From Nocardia acididurans (GTDB lineage Bacteria; Actinomycetota; Actinomycetes; Mycobacteriales; Mycobacteriaceae), in contig NZ_JAERRJ010000002.1 in assembly GCF_016741815.1 (NCBI RefSeq), positions 744,001-808,000 on the forward strand: a stretch of DNA of 64,000 nucleotides, given 5' to 3'. How positions within the stretch are numbered: the stretch's first letter is position 1; the number at the start of each line of letters is the position of its first letter. Below are positions 15,906 through 24,506 of this stretch, one piece after another. The translations under genes and the position numbers were made by a program. Below the pieces are notes generated by a model that made no database searches, was not told where the DNA came from, and was given only the letters and a program-made list of their open reading frames with translations.

Positions 15906-17316
15906 GGACAGCCTCCGATCGCGCCGGGGCGAAGGTCTCCAGATCCGGATCGAGGCTGGCAACGAGCAGCCGAGCCTCCGCCAACTCGCTGCCCGCAAGC
16001 AATCCGGGTAGCGCATCGAGGATCCACCGGGTCCGCCACACCTGCTCGGCCACGAATTCTCCCGGCTCCAAGGCGGATTCACCGGTCCGGTCGATGTCCT
16101 CGATCCCCGTGAGCATCGCCACCAGCCGATCGTGCGCATCCCCGGCCAAGCCGCCGGGCGGCAGCGCGACCGGACCGGTCTTTCCCTCCGGAGTCAACCG
16201 GGCGTCACCCTCGAGGCGCCGAGCGGATCCTCCGGTCGGCTGAGCGGACACGCCAGGCGGCAGCGTGTCGATGCGGCCCACACCGCGAAGGGACCAGCGC
16301 AGCACCCGCGACATCGATACGCGGCGGACGAACCGGCGCAGCCGAATATCGACATCCGACCCCGGCGAATCACTCCGCCGCCGGTGGATGGCCTCGTTCA
16401 GCACGTCATCCCGCAGCCGTGCGGCAGCAACCGCCATGACATCCCACCCCGCGACACCCAGCAGGCTCGCGACCGAATCCAGCCGCCGCGCCACCTGCCA
16501 CGATCCGCCTTCGCCGACCGTGACCGGCTCCCCCGCGGCCGCTCGCAGCCAGGGCCCCAGCCAGAACGACTCCCCACCCGCCCCTTCGATCACCGAAACC
16601 GTTGCCGCGGAGACGATGTCACCGTGTAGCTGCGCGGAGACCACCAGCCCGGCAGGCCACCACCTCAGCACCGGCCCCAACGGCACCGTGAGCACATCCA
16701 GCCGCAACCCATCTCGATCCTCGGCCCGATCCGCCATGGCCAACCCGCCCGGCAGGTCCATCGACATGGCATGCCCGGCGTGCCCGTGCATGCCATCCCC
16801 ATGCCCGCCGTGATCGTGCATCCCGTCCCCGCCCAGGTGCGTTTCGTGCTCGTCTCCGGCATGCCCCTGTTCGCCGGTCACAGGGTCGACGTGCGCGTGC
16901 AGTGCTGTGGAGGAAGGACCTGACATTCCGTCCGAATGATCGGTGTGGTGGTGCGGGCCGGAGGGCGGATGGGTCGTGTCCGGGGTGTGCTCGAGCGGGT
17001 CATCCATTGCCCGGCCCGACCGTAGGTTTTCGGCGGCTTCGGCCAGTGCTGTTGCGGCGGTGGCGGGTTCGGGGAGGTCCAGGCGGGTTCGGGGCAGGGG
17101 CATGGAGTCGTGGATGCGGGTGGCGGCGTCGGCGAATGCGCCGTGCGGGGTACCCGCGACGATCAACAGGTTTGCGGCGGCGGGACTTTCGGCGGGCTGC
17201 CAGCCCGCTGCGCGGACGGCGGCCTCGACTGCCAGGCGGGTCGCGGTGCCGCCGGGGGCTGTCGCCAGGAACGGGACGATGGCCGTTCGGCGGCGGAGCC
17301 AGGGGATCAGGTCCAT
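15898..17316 (-). CDS. Cysteine-free, His-rich protein with NuoB-like and NuoD-like parts
   Basis: A 472-residue protein between nuoA and nuoH, where nuoB, C and D normally lie. Residues 15-82 resemble NuoB (NLLIVAGTPHGAFADAATRIHDSMPLPR) but have no cluster-binding cysteines; the whole protein contains no Cys. Residues 108-182 are a hydrophilic linker with 17 His, many in HxH or HGH form, plus Met and Asp. From about 203 (LDVLTVPLGPVLRWWPAGL...LHGDIV) it resembles the start of NuoD. The rest is helical and carries many Arg. It overlaps nuoA by 10 bp and nuoH by 8 bp, so it is surely co-translated. A scaffold that caps the membrane arm and binds metal is my inference. Confidence 0.75.
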   Translation of the reverse strand: MDLIPWLRRRTAIVPFLATAPGGTATRLAVEAAVRAAGWQPAESPAAANLLIVAGTPHGAFADAATRIHDSMPLPRTRLDLPEPATAATALAEAAENLRSGRAMDDPLEHTPDTTHPPSGPHHHTDHSDGMSGPSSTALHAHVDPVTGEQGHAGDEHETHLGGDGMHDHGGHGDGMHGHAGHAMSMDLPGGLAMADRAEDRDGLRLDVLTVPLGPVLRWWPAGLVVSAQLHGDIVSAATVSVIEGAGGESFWLGPWLRAAAGEPVTVGEGGSWQVARRLDSVASLLGVAGWDVMAVAAARLRDDVLNEAIHRRRSDSPGSDVDIRLRRFVRRVSMSRVLRWSLRGVGRIDTLPPGVSAQPTGGSARRLEGDARLTPEGKTGPVALPPGGLAGDAHDRLVAMLTGIEDIDRTGESALEPGEFVAEQVWRTRWILDALPGLLAGSELAEARLLVASLDPDLETFAPARSEAVHG

Positions 17317-17645
17317 CGGAGTGCGCCTTCGCGCCAGGCGTAGAGCACGGCGATCATGAGGACTGCCAGGAAGGCGAACATCTCGATGACGGCGGTGCGG
17401 CCGATGTCGGCGACGACGACGGCCCAGGGGTACATGAAGGCCATCTCCATGTCGAAGGCCAGGAAGATCATGGTGATCGTGTACCAGCGGACGTGGTAGC
17501 GGGAGACCGCGTGCTCGGTGGCCTGCGCGCCGGAGAGGTACGGAAGCATCGGGTCCGCGGGGGCGGGGCGGACGGCTCTGGCGGCGGCGTAGAGCACGGT
17601 CAGGGAGGCCGCGAGGGCGGCGAGGATCACGAGCAGGTTGGTCAC
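17307..17645 (-). CDS. nuoA: NADH-quinone oxidoreductase subunit A
   Basis: A 112-residue, three-helix subunit. The family pattern is present: a Pro-rich loop containing PYLSGAQATEHAVSRYHVRWY, then TMIFLAFDMEMAFMYPWAV with the conserved Asp-x-Glu. The usual Cys of this loop (in YECG) is replaced here (YLSG). The GTG start at 17645 has GGAGGTG upstream. It is the first gene of the Nuo-type operon. Confidence 0.9.
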   Translation of the reverse strand: MTNLLVILAALAASLTVLYAAARAVRPAPADPMLPYLSGAQATEHAVSRYHVRWYTITMIFLAFDMEMAFMYPWAVVVADIGRTAVIEMFAFLAVLMIAVLYAWREGALRWT

Positions 17646-17677
17646 GGTGGAACACCTCCGGTGCGCGCTGGCCCGAG

Positions 17678-17698
17678 ACTACTAGGGAGGTACGTAGT
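17678..17698. promoter_or_regulatory. Inverted repeat in the nuoA promoter region
   Basis: ACTAC (17678-17682) and GTAGT (17694-17698) form an inverted repeat 33-53 bp upstream of the nuoA start. AACTAC also occurs in the palindrome before the multicopper oxidase at 9111-9126. A shared regulator is possible but the repeats are short. Confidence 0.3.
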
Positions 17699-17739
17699 TC
17701 CGGGGTGCGAATCGCCGAAGGTGCTACCGCGTGTCGTGC

Positions 17740-19701
17740 TCAGCGTGGGGTGATGTGGACCCGGTTGTCGTGGAAGACGGCGCCGCCGGCGTAGTCGGAA
17801 TCGCGTTCGGCGATGGTGGCGTTGACGGTGGCCCCGCTGTTGTGTTTGGCCCAGCGGCCCTTGGTGGTGGCGGCCACGCCGGGGCGGACGATGTCGGAGA
17901 CCTCGGCCCTCGCCTCGAAGGAGCCGCGCGAGTTGGCCACCAGAATCGGTGCGCCGTCGGCGATTCCCAGGGCGGCGGCGTCGTCGGGGTGCAGGGTGAC
18001 GCGGGATTCGCCTGCGCGCCGGAGCAATTCGGGATTCGAACCGAAGGTGCTGTTCAGGAAGTAGTGGGAGGCAGCGGATATCAGGACCAGGCCGTCCCCG
18101 GGGTCGCCGGGCGGGGTGTAGCCGGGCAGGGGGCCGTGACCGTCCTGCGCGGCGCGTTCGGAGACGAATTGCAGGGCGCCCGCCGGAACCGGTGGTTTGT
18201 CGACCTTCAGGAAGCCGTCGGCGCGCAGCCGTTCCATGTCGTGGTCTTTGAGCAGTTGGCGGGCCAGATCTTCGTCGGAGTCGTACAGCGCGGGTTCGGT
18301 CATGCCCATGCGCTGGGCGAGGCGGCGGAAGGTCTCTGTGGTGGACAGGCATTCGCCGGGCGGCTCGACGGCGGGCTCGTTCCAGACCAGGTACAGGTGA
18401 CCGTATCCGGCGAGCACATCCAGATGTTCGGGCTGCATGGTGGCGGGCAGCACGATATCGGCGTAGTCGACGGTGTCGGTCGAGAAGTGTTCCAGCACAA
18501 CGGTGAACAGGTCGTCCCGTTTCAGGCCCTCGATCACCCGGCGCTGGTCCGGATTCGAGCCGACCGGGTTGGCGGCGATCACGAACAGCGCTTTCACCGG
18601 CGGATCGTCGGTGTCCAGCAGCGCTTCACCCATCCGTGTCATGGACAGGGTGCGCACCGGATGCGGCAGCAGATCCATCCGCAGCAGGTCGTCGGTCCGG
18701 AGCCGGAAGTGTCCGCTGGTCGAATAGTGCAGTCCCCCACCGGGAATCGCCCAGTCACCGGTGACGCCGGGCAGGCAGGCCAGCACCCGCAGGGCCATGC
18801 CGCCGCCGTCGTGGCGCTGCATCCCCTGCGAGGCGCGGATGGCGGTGGGCCGTGTGGTGGCGATGCGCTCCCCCAGCGCGATGATCCGCTCCACCGGCAG
18901 CCCGGTGATCGCGGCCACCCGTTCCGGCGGGTATTCCGCTATGCGCGTGCGGAATTCATCCCAGCCGACGGTGTTGTCGGCGATGTAGCGCTCGTCCTGC
19001 GCATCGAGCGACACGATCACGTGCAGCAGCCCCAGCGCCAGCGCGGCATCGGTGCCCGGCAAGGGTGCGAGGTGTTCGTCGCAGCGTTCGGCGGTCTTGG
19101 TGCGCACCGGGTCGATGGCGACGGTGTAGGCCCCGCTGTCCTGGATGAACTTCCACAGGTGGTGTCCGGAGCTCATCGGATTGGTGCCCCACAGCAGGAT
19201 CAGCCGGGACTGCGCGAAATCCTCCGGATCCATGCCGCCGGAGGTGCCGAGCGTGTACTTCAGCCCGGTGGTGCCCGCGATCGAGCAGATGGTCATATCG
19301 TGCCGGCTCGCGCCCAGCACATTGAAGAACCGCCGCCCGGCGAATCCCTCCGCGCCCTGGATGTAGCCGAGGCTGCCGGTCCCGTGGAACGGCCAGACGG
19401 CCTCGCCGCCGTATTCCTCGACGATGCCGCCGAGGCGTTCGGCGATCTCGCCCAGCGCCTCGTCCCAGCTGATCCGTTCGAAGCGTCCCTGCCCCTTGGC
19501 CCCGACGCGCCGCATCGGAAACCGGATCCGTCCGGGCGATCCGACCTGCTCGAGGTACCGGTTCACCTTCACGCAGAGTGCGCCCCGGGTCACCGGATGC
19601 GCCTTGTTCCCGCGCAGTCCTACCGCGACGCCGTCCTCGACGGTCACCTCCCACGAGCATGCGTCGGGGCAATCCAGGGGGCATGCACCGAGAACCTTCA
19701 T
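17740..19701 (-). CDS. Molybdopterin oxidoreductase with N-terminal [4Fe-4S] cluster
   Basis: A 653-residue catalytic subunit of the DMSO-reductase / formate-dehydrogenase-like superfamily. C7-x3-C11-x3-C15-x27-C43 binds a [4Fe-4S] cluster. Molybdopterin-guanine-dinucleotide contacts are seen in GTNPMSSGHHLWKF, AIDPVRTKTAE, FVIAANPVGSNPDQRRV and the C-terminal ASHYFLNSTFG domain. There is no signal peptide, so it is cytoplasmic. The ATG at 19701 is chosen because the cluster motif begins six residues later. It overlaps the stop of the beta-helix gene by 4 bp. No FeS electron-transfer or membrane-anchor subunit follows; the Nuo arm begins 94 bp downstream. The substrate is not evident. Confidence 0.88.
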   Translation of the reverse strand: MKVLGACPLDCPDACSWEVTVEDGVAVGLRGNKAHPVTRGALCVKVNRYLEQVGSPGRIRFPMRRVGAKGQGRFERISWDEALGEIAERLGGIVEEYGGEAVWPFHGTGSLGYIQGAEGFAGRRFFNVLGASRHDMTICSIAGTTGLKYTLGTSGGMDPEDFAQSRLILLWGTNPMSSGHHLWKFIQDSGAYTVAIDPVRTKTAERCDEHLAPLPGTDAALALGLLHVIVSLDAQDERYIADNTVGWDEFRTRIAEYPPERVAAITGLPVERIIALGERIATTRPTAIRASQGMQRHDGGGMALRVLACLPGVTGDWAIPGGGLHYSTSGHFRLRTDDLLRMDLLPHPVRTLSMTRMGEALLDTDDPPVKALFVIAANPVGSNPDQRRVIEGLKRDDLFTVVLEHFSTDTVDYADIVLPATMQPEHLDVLAGYGHLYLVWNEPAVEPPGECLSTTETFRRLAQRMGMTEPALYDSDEDLARQLLKDHDMERLRADGFLKVDKPPVPAGALQFVSERAAQDGHGPLPGYTPPGDPGDGLVLISAASHYFLNSTFGSNPELLRRAGESRVTLHPDDAAALGIADGAPILVANSRGSFEARAEVSDIVRPGVAATTKGRWAKHNSGATVNATIAERDSDYAGGAVFHDNRVHITPR

Positions 19702-21329
19702 ACACACGATCGTATGACCGATTCGGCCATATCGATGCGCGGGTGGGTTGCCGCCAGGCACGGCACGGCGGTGCCGTCGAGGGTTCCGGGTCCGAAGGTG
19801 ACGGCCATATTCGCGCCGCCCTGATTGCGAGCGCGCACGAGCGCGCCCTGGACGGCCGAGATGCCGGTGCGTTCGATGGTGCCGCGCACGGCGGCGGTGT
19901 CGCCGATATTGATGATGTTCACACCGTTGGCCGCGGCTCCGCTGATGGTGGTGTCGCGGATGTCGAAGATCAGTTCGGCGGTGGCGGGCCCGGAGCCCGA
20001 CGGCGTGTAGCCGATCAGGCCGATGCCGTCGGCGCTGCAGTCGCCGAAGGAGGAGTCGGTGACGGTCAGGTCGGTGTGCCCGGTGCGGCCGAAATTCGTT
20101 GTCACCAGGCAGGTTCCGAGGTTGGCGGGAATGAGCGGGTTGAGGGCCGCCGCCGGGAAGGTGGAGCGGTGGGCCTGCACCCGGTGCAGGGTGAGCGATT
20201 GGCGCGCGCCCTCGCTGCTGAGGTTGTAGTTCTCGATGATGTCGCCGCGCACGGTGTCGAAGGTGCTGTCGGTGACGGTCACACGGCTGTCGGGCGTGCC
20301 GTTGGTGGTGACGTACTCCAGGCCGTTGGCGGAGAAATTGCCGTGGCCGTCGCGGAATTCGTTGCGGTCGATGGTGACGTCCATGCGGGCGCGGCCCATG
20401 GCGTTGACGAAGATGCCCTCACTGTCGGCGAGGTGGTTGAGCGGTGAGGTGTCCAGGGGCGCGATGTCGAGCTGTGCGTTGCCGGTGAGGGTGGCGTCGA
20501 GCTGGGCGGTGTCCCCGGCTTGCAGTCCGACCGCCAGCACGGACAGCTTCGCCAGCCCGAGGTTGATATCGCGGGTGGTATTGCCGGTGAGCTGGGCGGT
20601 GACGCGGCTGGCGCCGTGCGCGCGGACGTCGATGCCGTCGCCGCAGGCGGTGTTGTGCACGAGATTGTCGGCGATCAGGACATTTCCGGCAGCCGACGAG
20701 AAGTCGGTCATGATGGCCGCCCACCCGTTGTTGAGGGTGATGAAATTGGGCAGCGGCGGCGCGCTCACGCCGAGCGGAATGGTCGGCGGCAGCGTGAACG
20801 GCCCGATCATGAAGCCGTCGACGCAGTTCTGATTGGTCCCGGTCACCACATTGCCGGTGATCGCGACATCCGCCGCGTCGGAGCCGTAGATGCCGCCGCG
20901 GCGTGCGCCGTCGATCACCAGATTGCGCACCTGCGCACCGGGTGCGAGCCGCACCGCGTCACCGTCGTGCGCGCCACCGGTATTCGTAATCCGGGGCAGG
21001 ACAGCGCCATTGGCCGCGCCAACCACCGAATCGCCGTCACCGACAAGTTGCTGGCCGGCCTCGAGCGCGATCCCGCCGTCCAGCACGGCGGCCGACGGCA
21101 GCACCACGATGGTGTCCCCCGGCCCGGAGGCCGCTTCGACCCGGGCCAGCGAATCGAACGGCGCGGCCGCATCGCCGGATCCACCCGGCGCGGCCCCGGC
21201 CCGCACATACCAGGTACGCGAATCCGGTTCCGCCGCAGCGATTCCGGTGGATGCGACACCGGACAGCAGGGCGAGCAGCGAGACCGCCGCGCGGGCGGCG
21301 GCGCGACGGGCGGGGGGCCTGGTATTCAT
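19698..21329 (-). CDS. Secreted right-handed parallel beta-helix protein
   Basis: A 543-residue exported protein. A basic N-region and hydrophobic core end at AAA-EP near residue 34, a normal Sec signal peptide. The mature part is built of about 20-25-residue coils rich in ITGNVVTG, VLIADNLVH, LTGNTTRDI, VTIDRNEFRDG and VTVTDSTFDTV, the pattern of pectate-lyase-like and PbH1 repeats. FITLNNGW and GGIYGSDAADVAI belong to the same fold. The ATG at 21329 follows GGAG. The stop overlaps the molybdoenzyme start (ATGA), which is odd because one protein is secreted and the other cytoplasmic. Function is unknown; surface adhesion or polysaccharide binding is possible. Confidence 0.8.
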   Translation of the reverse strand: MNTRPPARRAAARAAVSLLALLSGVASTGIAAAEPDSRTWYVRAGAAPGGSGDAAAPFDSLARVEAASGPGDTIVVLPSAAVLDGGIALEAGQQLVGDGDSVVGAANGAVLPRITNTGGAHDGDAVRLAPGAQVRNLVIDGARRGGIYGSDAADVAITGNVVTGTNQNCVDGFMIGPFTLPPTIPLGVSAPPLPNFITLNNGWAAIMTDFSSAAGNVLIADNLVHNTACGDGIDVRAHGASRVTAQLTGNTTRDINLGLAKLSVLAVGLQAGDTAQLDATLTGNAQLDIAPLDTSPLNHLADSEGIFVNAMGRARMDVTIDRNEFRDGHGNFSANGLEYVTTNGTPDSRVTVTDSTFDTVRGDIIENYNLSSEGARQSLTLHRVQAHRSTFPAAALNPLIPANLGTCLVTTNFGRTGHTDLTVTDSSFGDCSADGIGLIGYTPSGSGPATAELIFDIRDTTISGAAANGVNIINIGDTAAVRGTIERTGISAVQGALVRARNQGGANMAVTFGPGTLDGTAVPCLAATHPRIDMAESVIRSCV

Positions 21330-21444
21330 GTGACTCCGGGGTGTGGACGCGCCGAGAATGAGAAGCAATCTGCCACTCATTCACCCGGCGCGACCCCGGC
21401 AGAATCCCAGGAAATCCCCTGTCCGCCTGATCACTTGCACAAAC

Positions 21445-21933
21445 TCACTCGGCGAAGGCCGCGCGCAACTGCGCCTCCTGCTCGTGCGAGAGGTTGGTCG
21501 AGATCAGTTCGGCCTGCTGGCCCGCGAACCGCTCGTGCACCCGATCCATGGTGGCGTCGGAGGTGAGCACGAACAGTGCCGAGGTGCCGGGGGTGATCTT
21601 CGCCTTCACCCGCGCGATGAACTTGTCGTCGATGCCCACATCGGTGAGCGATCCGGTCAGCGCGCCCAGGCCCGCGCCCAGTGCCGCGCCGATGAGCGGG
21701 ATGAAGAACAGGATGCCGAACAGCAGACCCCAGAACGCGCCGGTCAGCGCGCCGGGACCGGCAAGGTTGTTGAGCTGCTTGGTCTTCGGCTTCGGTGCGC
21801 CTTCCGGCCAGCTCACCACCGCGCCGTCGTGGATGACGATCAGGTTTTCGGACTGCAGTTCGCGCAGGGTGTCGATCGCGGTGTCCGCGCCGGTGGCGGT
21901 CGGGAACTTCCACACGGTCAGCGTGCCTGCCAT
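21445..21933 (-). CDS. DUF1269-family membrane-associated protein
   Basis: A 162-residue protein of the DUF1269 type. The start (LTVWKFPTATGADTAIDTLREL) is a ferredoxin-like strand-helix unit; the middle is a glycine-rich hydrophobic segment (FWGLLFGILFFIPLIGAALGAG, about residues 69-92). The end is SALFVLTSDATMDRVHERFAG. GGAGAG sits just ahead of the ATG at 21933. The role of the family is unknown; it is often found among stress proteins. Confidence 0.85.
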   Translation of the reverse strand: MAGTLTVWKFPTATGADTAIDTLRELQSENLIVIHDGAVVSWPEGAPKPKTKQLNNLAGPGALTGAFWGLLFGILFFIPLIGAALGAGLGALTGSLTDVGIDDKFIARVKAKITPGTSALFVLTSDATMDRVHERFAGQQAELISTNLSHEQEAQLRAAFAE

Positions 21934-22153
21934 ATGACTCTCCTTGTCGTCTGGACCTGGCGTTCGAGTGCGCCGAGCGCGAAGGTATGGCGGCGCGGCC
22001 GGGGCCGCCTCATTCGTTTCGAATGAAATCCATCCGGCGATTCGGGGCCCGATGTGCACGCCTGCGCAAATTTCGGGCATACGCTGCGAATACGGGGCAG
22101 AGGCCGTTCCCGTGTGTTGCCGGTTCGATGAAGGTGTGGTTCGTGGAGGTGCT

Positions 22154-23389
22154 GTGATTCACTCGTCCGCTGTCCCAGCGGTGCCGTCGGCGGCGTTCGT
22201 GCGCGATCACGGACCGCGAATGGTGTTCGACGGCAACGGCCGCACGCTCTTCACCCGCCTCACCGAGGTCCGCGATCTGGCCGACGATCCGTTCGTCATG
22301 CTGCTGCGCGTGGTCGACGCGATCGACCGGGCCGATGTCTCCCGCACGCGCACCCTGCTGGCACTCGCGCACACCCGGACGCCCACGGCGTCGTCGGTGG
22401 TGCCCGCGCGGTGGCTCGAACCCTTCACCGCCGCGGTGGACGTCGATGCCGCACTGGCCTCGGGCGAGCCGCCCGCGACCGTTACGATGACCGAAACAGC
22501 CTCGCCGACAGGGCATCTGGATATCGACGCCTATATCGCTCTGCAGGCCGCCGAGCCGTCGCCGGCCACGGGCGAGGGTGAGCCGCATCAGGCCCTGGTA
22601 CTCGCCGACATCGCCGGACTGGGCAGGCTCGCGGCCCGCTCCGCCACCCGGCTCGCCCCGACCGACCGTTATGCGGCGGCGGAAACCCTGCGCCTGGACA
22701 TGTATCGCAGGCTCGACGCCGCACCGCCGGATCCGAGCACGGGAATCGCTCTGGCACAGGCGATGTGGCCGCTGGTGCGGGCGCACAATCCGCGGGCCGC
22801 ACGACGGCTGGCCGACCACGCGGTGTCGGTCCTCGGTCACACGCCGGAGACGACGGTCGCGTCCGCCGTGCTGGCCGAGCACGGTGAACGTTCGGCGACC
22901 ACCCTGGAGCTGCTCGAGCCGCTGCTGCGGGCGGAGAAGGGGATGTCCGCGGTCACCGCGGTGTACGCGCGGCTGCTGCACGCCTCGGCCTGCCGGCGCC
23001 GGCATCGGCCGGGCCAGGCGTACGAATCACTGTGCCGGGCGCTCGAGGACGGCTTCGCCGAACGGATCGTGCGCCCGTTCCTGGAGGTGCCGGGTGCGGT
23101 GACGCTGCTCGACCAATTCATCGGAAGATTCGGGCATTTCAATGAATTCGCCGACGAGATCAGAAAACACCCGGCCGCCGACCGGTCGGCGGCGGCGCCG
23201 CGGCTGACCGGGAAGGAAATGAGCGTATTGCAGCAGCTGCCTTCGGGTTTGACGGCCGACCGCATTGCCGCCGATATGGGCGTATCGGTGAATACCGTCA
23301 AAACCCATCTGCGCGGCATTTATCACAAGCTCGGTGTGGGGGCGCGCGCCGATGCCATCACCCGCGCGCGGACGCACGGCCTGATCTAG
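22154..23389 (+). CDS. LuxR-type transcriptional regulator
   Basis: About 411 residues. The C-terminal 65 residues are a LuxR/FixJ helix-turn-helix: LTGKEMSVLQQLPSGLTADRIAADMGVSVNTVKTHLRGIYHKLG. The rest is helical and Ala/Arg-rich (ALVLADIAGLGRLAARSA and so on), like the TPR-like arms of LAL-type regulators, but there is no P-loop. The start is uncertain: the GTG at 22154 has GGAGGT only 3 nt upstream, and a GTG at 22136 and an earlier TTG are alternatives. The stop is 12 bp from the convergent gene at 23402. It is not clearly tied to a target. Confidence 0.8.
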   Translation: MIHSSAVPAVPSAAFVRDHGPRMVFDGNGRTLFTRLTEVRDLADDPFVMLLRVVDAIDRADVSRTRTLLALAHTRTPTASSVVPARWLEPFTAAVDVDAALASGEPPATVTMTETASPTGHLDIDAYIALQAAEPSPATGEGEPHQALVLADIAGLGRLAARSATRLAPTDRYAAAETLRLDMYRRLDAAPPDPSTGIALAQAMWPLVRAHNPRAARRLADHAVSVLGHTPETTVASAVLAEHGERSATTLELLEPLLRAEKGMSAVTAVYARLLHASACRRRHRPGQAYESLCRALEDGFAERIVRPFLEVPGAVTLLDQFIGRFGHFNEFADEIRKHPAADRSAAAPRLTGKEMSVLQQLPSGLTADRIAADMGVSVNTVKTHLRGIYHKLGVGARADAITRARTHGLI

Positions 23390-23401
23390 GGGTGGGGCGG
23401 C

Positions 23402-23704
23402 TCAGCCGCCGGAGATGGGGCAAAAGGGCTGGCAGTTGCCGGGAGCGCTCGGCGTCACCTGCTGCCCGTCGTCGAAATCGACATTGCTGACCAGGACCAT
23501 CAGGCCGATGGCGACCGACAGCACGAAGGCGCACGCGAGGGTGATCATCACGCAGTCGATATCGCGGATGATGACGGCGTCGGAGCCGTCGGCATTGACG
23601 ATCAGAGTTCCCGCGGGAGCGCCGGGCAGCTGATTTTGCACGGAACTGTCCCAGCAATAACCGGAATTGGATGGCACCAGCCTGATCCTTCTGAATTCGG
23701 ACAC
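23402..23704 (-). CDS. Small single-pass membrane protein
   Basis: A 100-residue protein of unknown function. One hydrophobic segment (VMITLACAFVLSVAIGLMVLV, about residues 52-72) has a polar N-terminal part, which contains a Cys in SGYCWDS. The C-terminal tail ends in NCQPFCPISGG, holding two cysteines. The GTG at 23704 starts it. It is convergent with the LuxR gene and divergent from the pentapeptide gene. Confidence 0.6.
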   Translation of the reverse strand: MSEFRRIRLVPSNSGYCWDSSVQNQLPGAPAGTLIVNADGSDAVIIRDIDCVMITLACAFVLSVAIGLMVLVSNVDFDDGQQVTPSAPGNCQPFCPISGG

Positions 23705-23725
23705 TCGAATGGATGACGACCGGAG

Positions 23726-23796
23726 AACACACTACGCCCGCACCGGCTCGATAGCGAGAGGCTATTTCCGCGAAATATCGCAATAAATAGTGTGTT
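23726..23796. promoter_or_regulatory. Inverted repeats between divergent genes
   Basis: AACACACTA (23726-23734) and TAGTGTGTT (23788-23796) are perfect 9-bp inverted copies whose starts are 62 bp apart. A second palindrome, TATTTC-CGC-GAAATA, lies between them at 23763-23777. The stretch is AT-rich for this genome. Both genes start outside it, so looping or paired regulator binding is plausible. Confidence 0.5.
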
Positions 23797-23861
23797 TCAC
23801 GCAATTTGGACAAAGCCCCCACGCCGATCGCTGTCGGCGCCATGTTCTAGCGTGGACGACC

Positions 23862-24506
23862 ATGGCGCGCGAACTGGCAGACCTCCCCTACGCCCGGCAC
23901 CTCGAGCGATCCGAAGCCCTCCCCCGCACCGGCGGCGAGTACGACTGCGCCCACTTCGACGGCCAGCACCTCGACGAGGAGATCGTGCAGCAGGCCCGCT
24001 TCACCGAAACGGCCTTCACCTCCCTCACCGTGGACCGGGGCAGCCTGCGCCACAGTCACTTCAACGACGTCTGGCTGCACAACGTCCGCTGGATCGGCAC
24101 CGACGCGGGCGACACCTCCTGGCGCGACGCGGAATTCGCCGACGGCGCCATGTCCGGACTCGACCTCGGCGGCTCCGATCTGCGCCGGGTCCGGTTCGAG
24201 GGCTGCAAACTCGATTCGGTGAACTTCCGCACCGCCACACTGCAGCAGGTCAGCTTCGTCGATTGCGTACTGCGCCATGTGGATTTCGGTGACGCCAAGC
24301 TGACCGAGGTCAGCTTCGACGGCAGTACCATCGACCGCCTGATCCTCAATCGGGCCCGGCTCACCAAGGTCGATTTCCGGGGCGCGCTCGAGATCGATAT
24401 CGCCGAGGGCGTCGAGGGCATGAAGGGGGCGACGGTAAACCCTCGCCAATTGCTCTCGCTGGCACCGACTTTCGCGGCCGCGCTGGGGATCACCGTCAAG
24501 AACTGA
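23862..24506 (+). CDS. Pentapeptide-repeat protein
   Basis: A 214-residue right-handed quadrilateral beta-helix protein. Repeats of the A(D/N)LxX type run from about residue 75 to 180: AEFADGAMSG-like, DLGGSDLRRVRFEGCKLDSV, NFRTATLQQVSF, RHVDFGDAKLTEVSFDGS. The ends are capped by DVWLHN at the start and by helices near LALAPTF. The ATG at 23862 gives a normal length; the open frame begins at 23790. Some family members protect DNA gyrase (MfpA, Qnr), but nothing here shows that target. It ends 11 bp inside the convergent PadR gene. Confidence 0.8.
   Translation: MARELADLPYARHLERSEALPRTGGEYDCAHFDGQHLDEEIVQQARFTETAFTSLTVDRGSLRHSHFNDVWLHNVRWIGTDAGDTSWRDAEFADGAMSGLDLGGSDLRRVRFEGCKLDSVNFRTATLQQVSFVDCVLRHVDFGDAKLTEVSFDGSTIDRLILNRARLTKVDFRGALEIDIAEGVEGMKGATVNPRQLLSLAPTFAAALGITVKN

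Noticed and set aside
23793-23801. Half of a parS-like site (TGTTTCACG)
   Set aside because: Only one half of the 16-bp parS palindrome matches; the other side reads CAATT instead of the complement.
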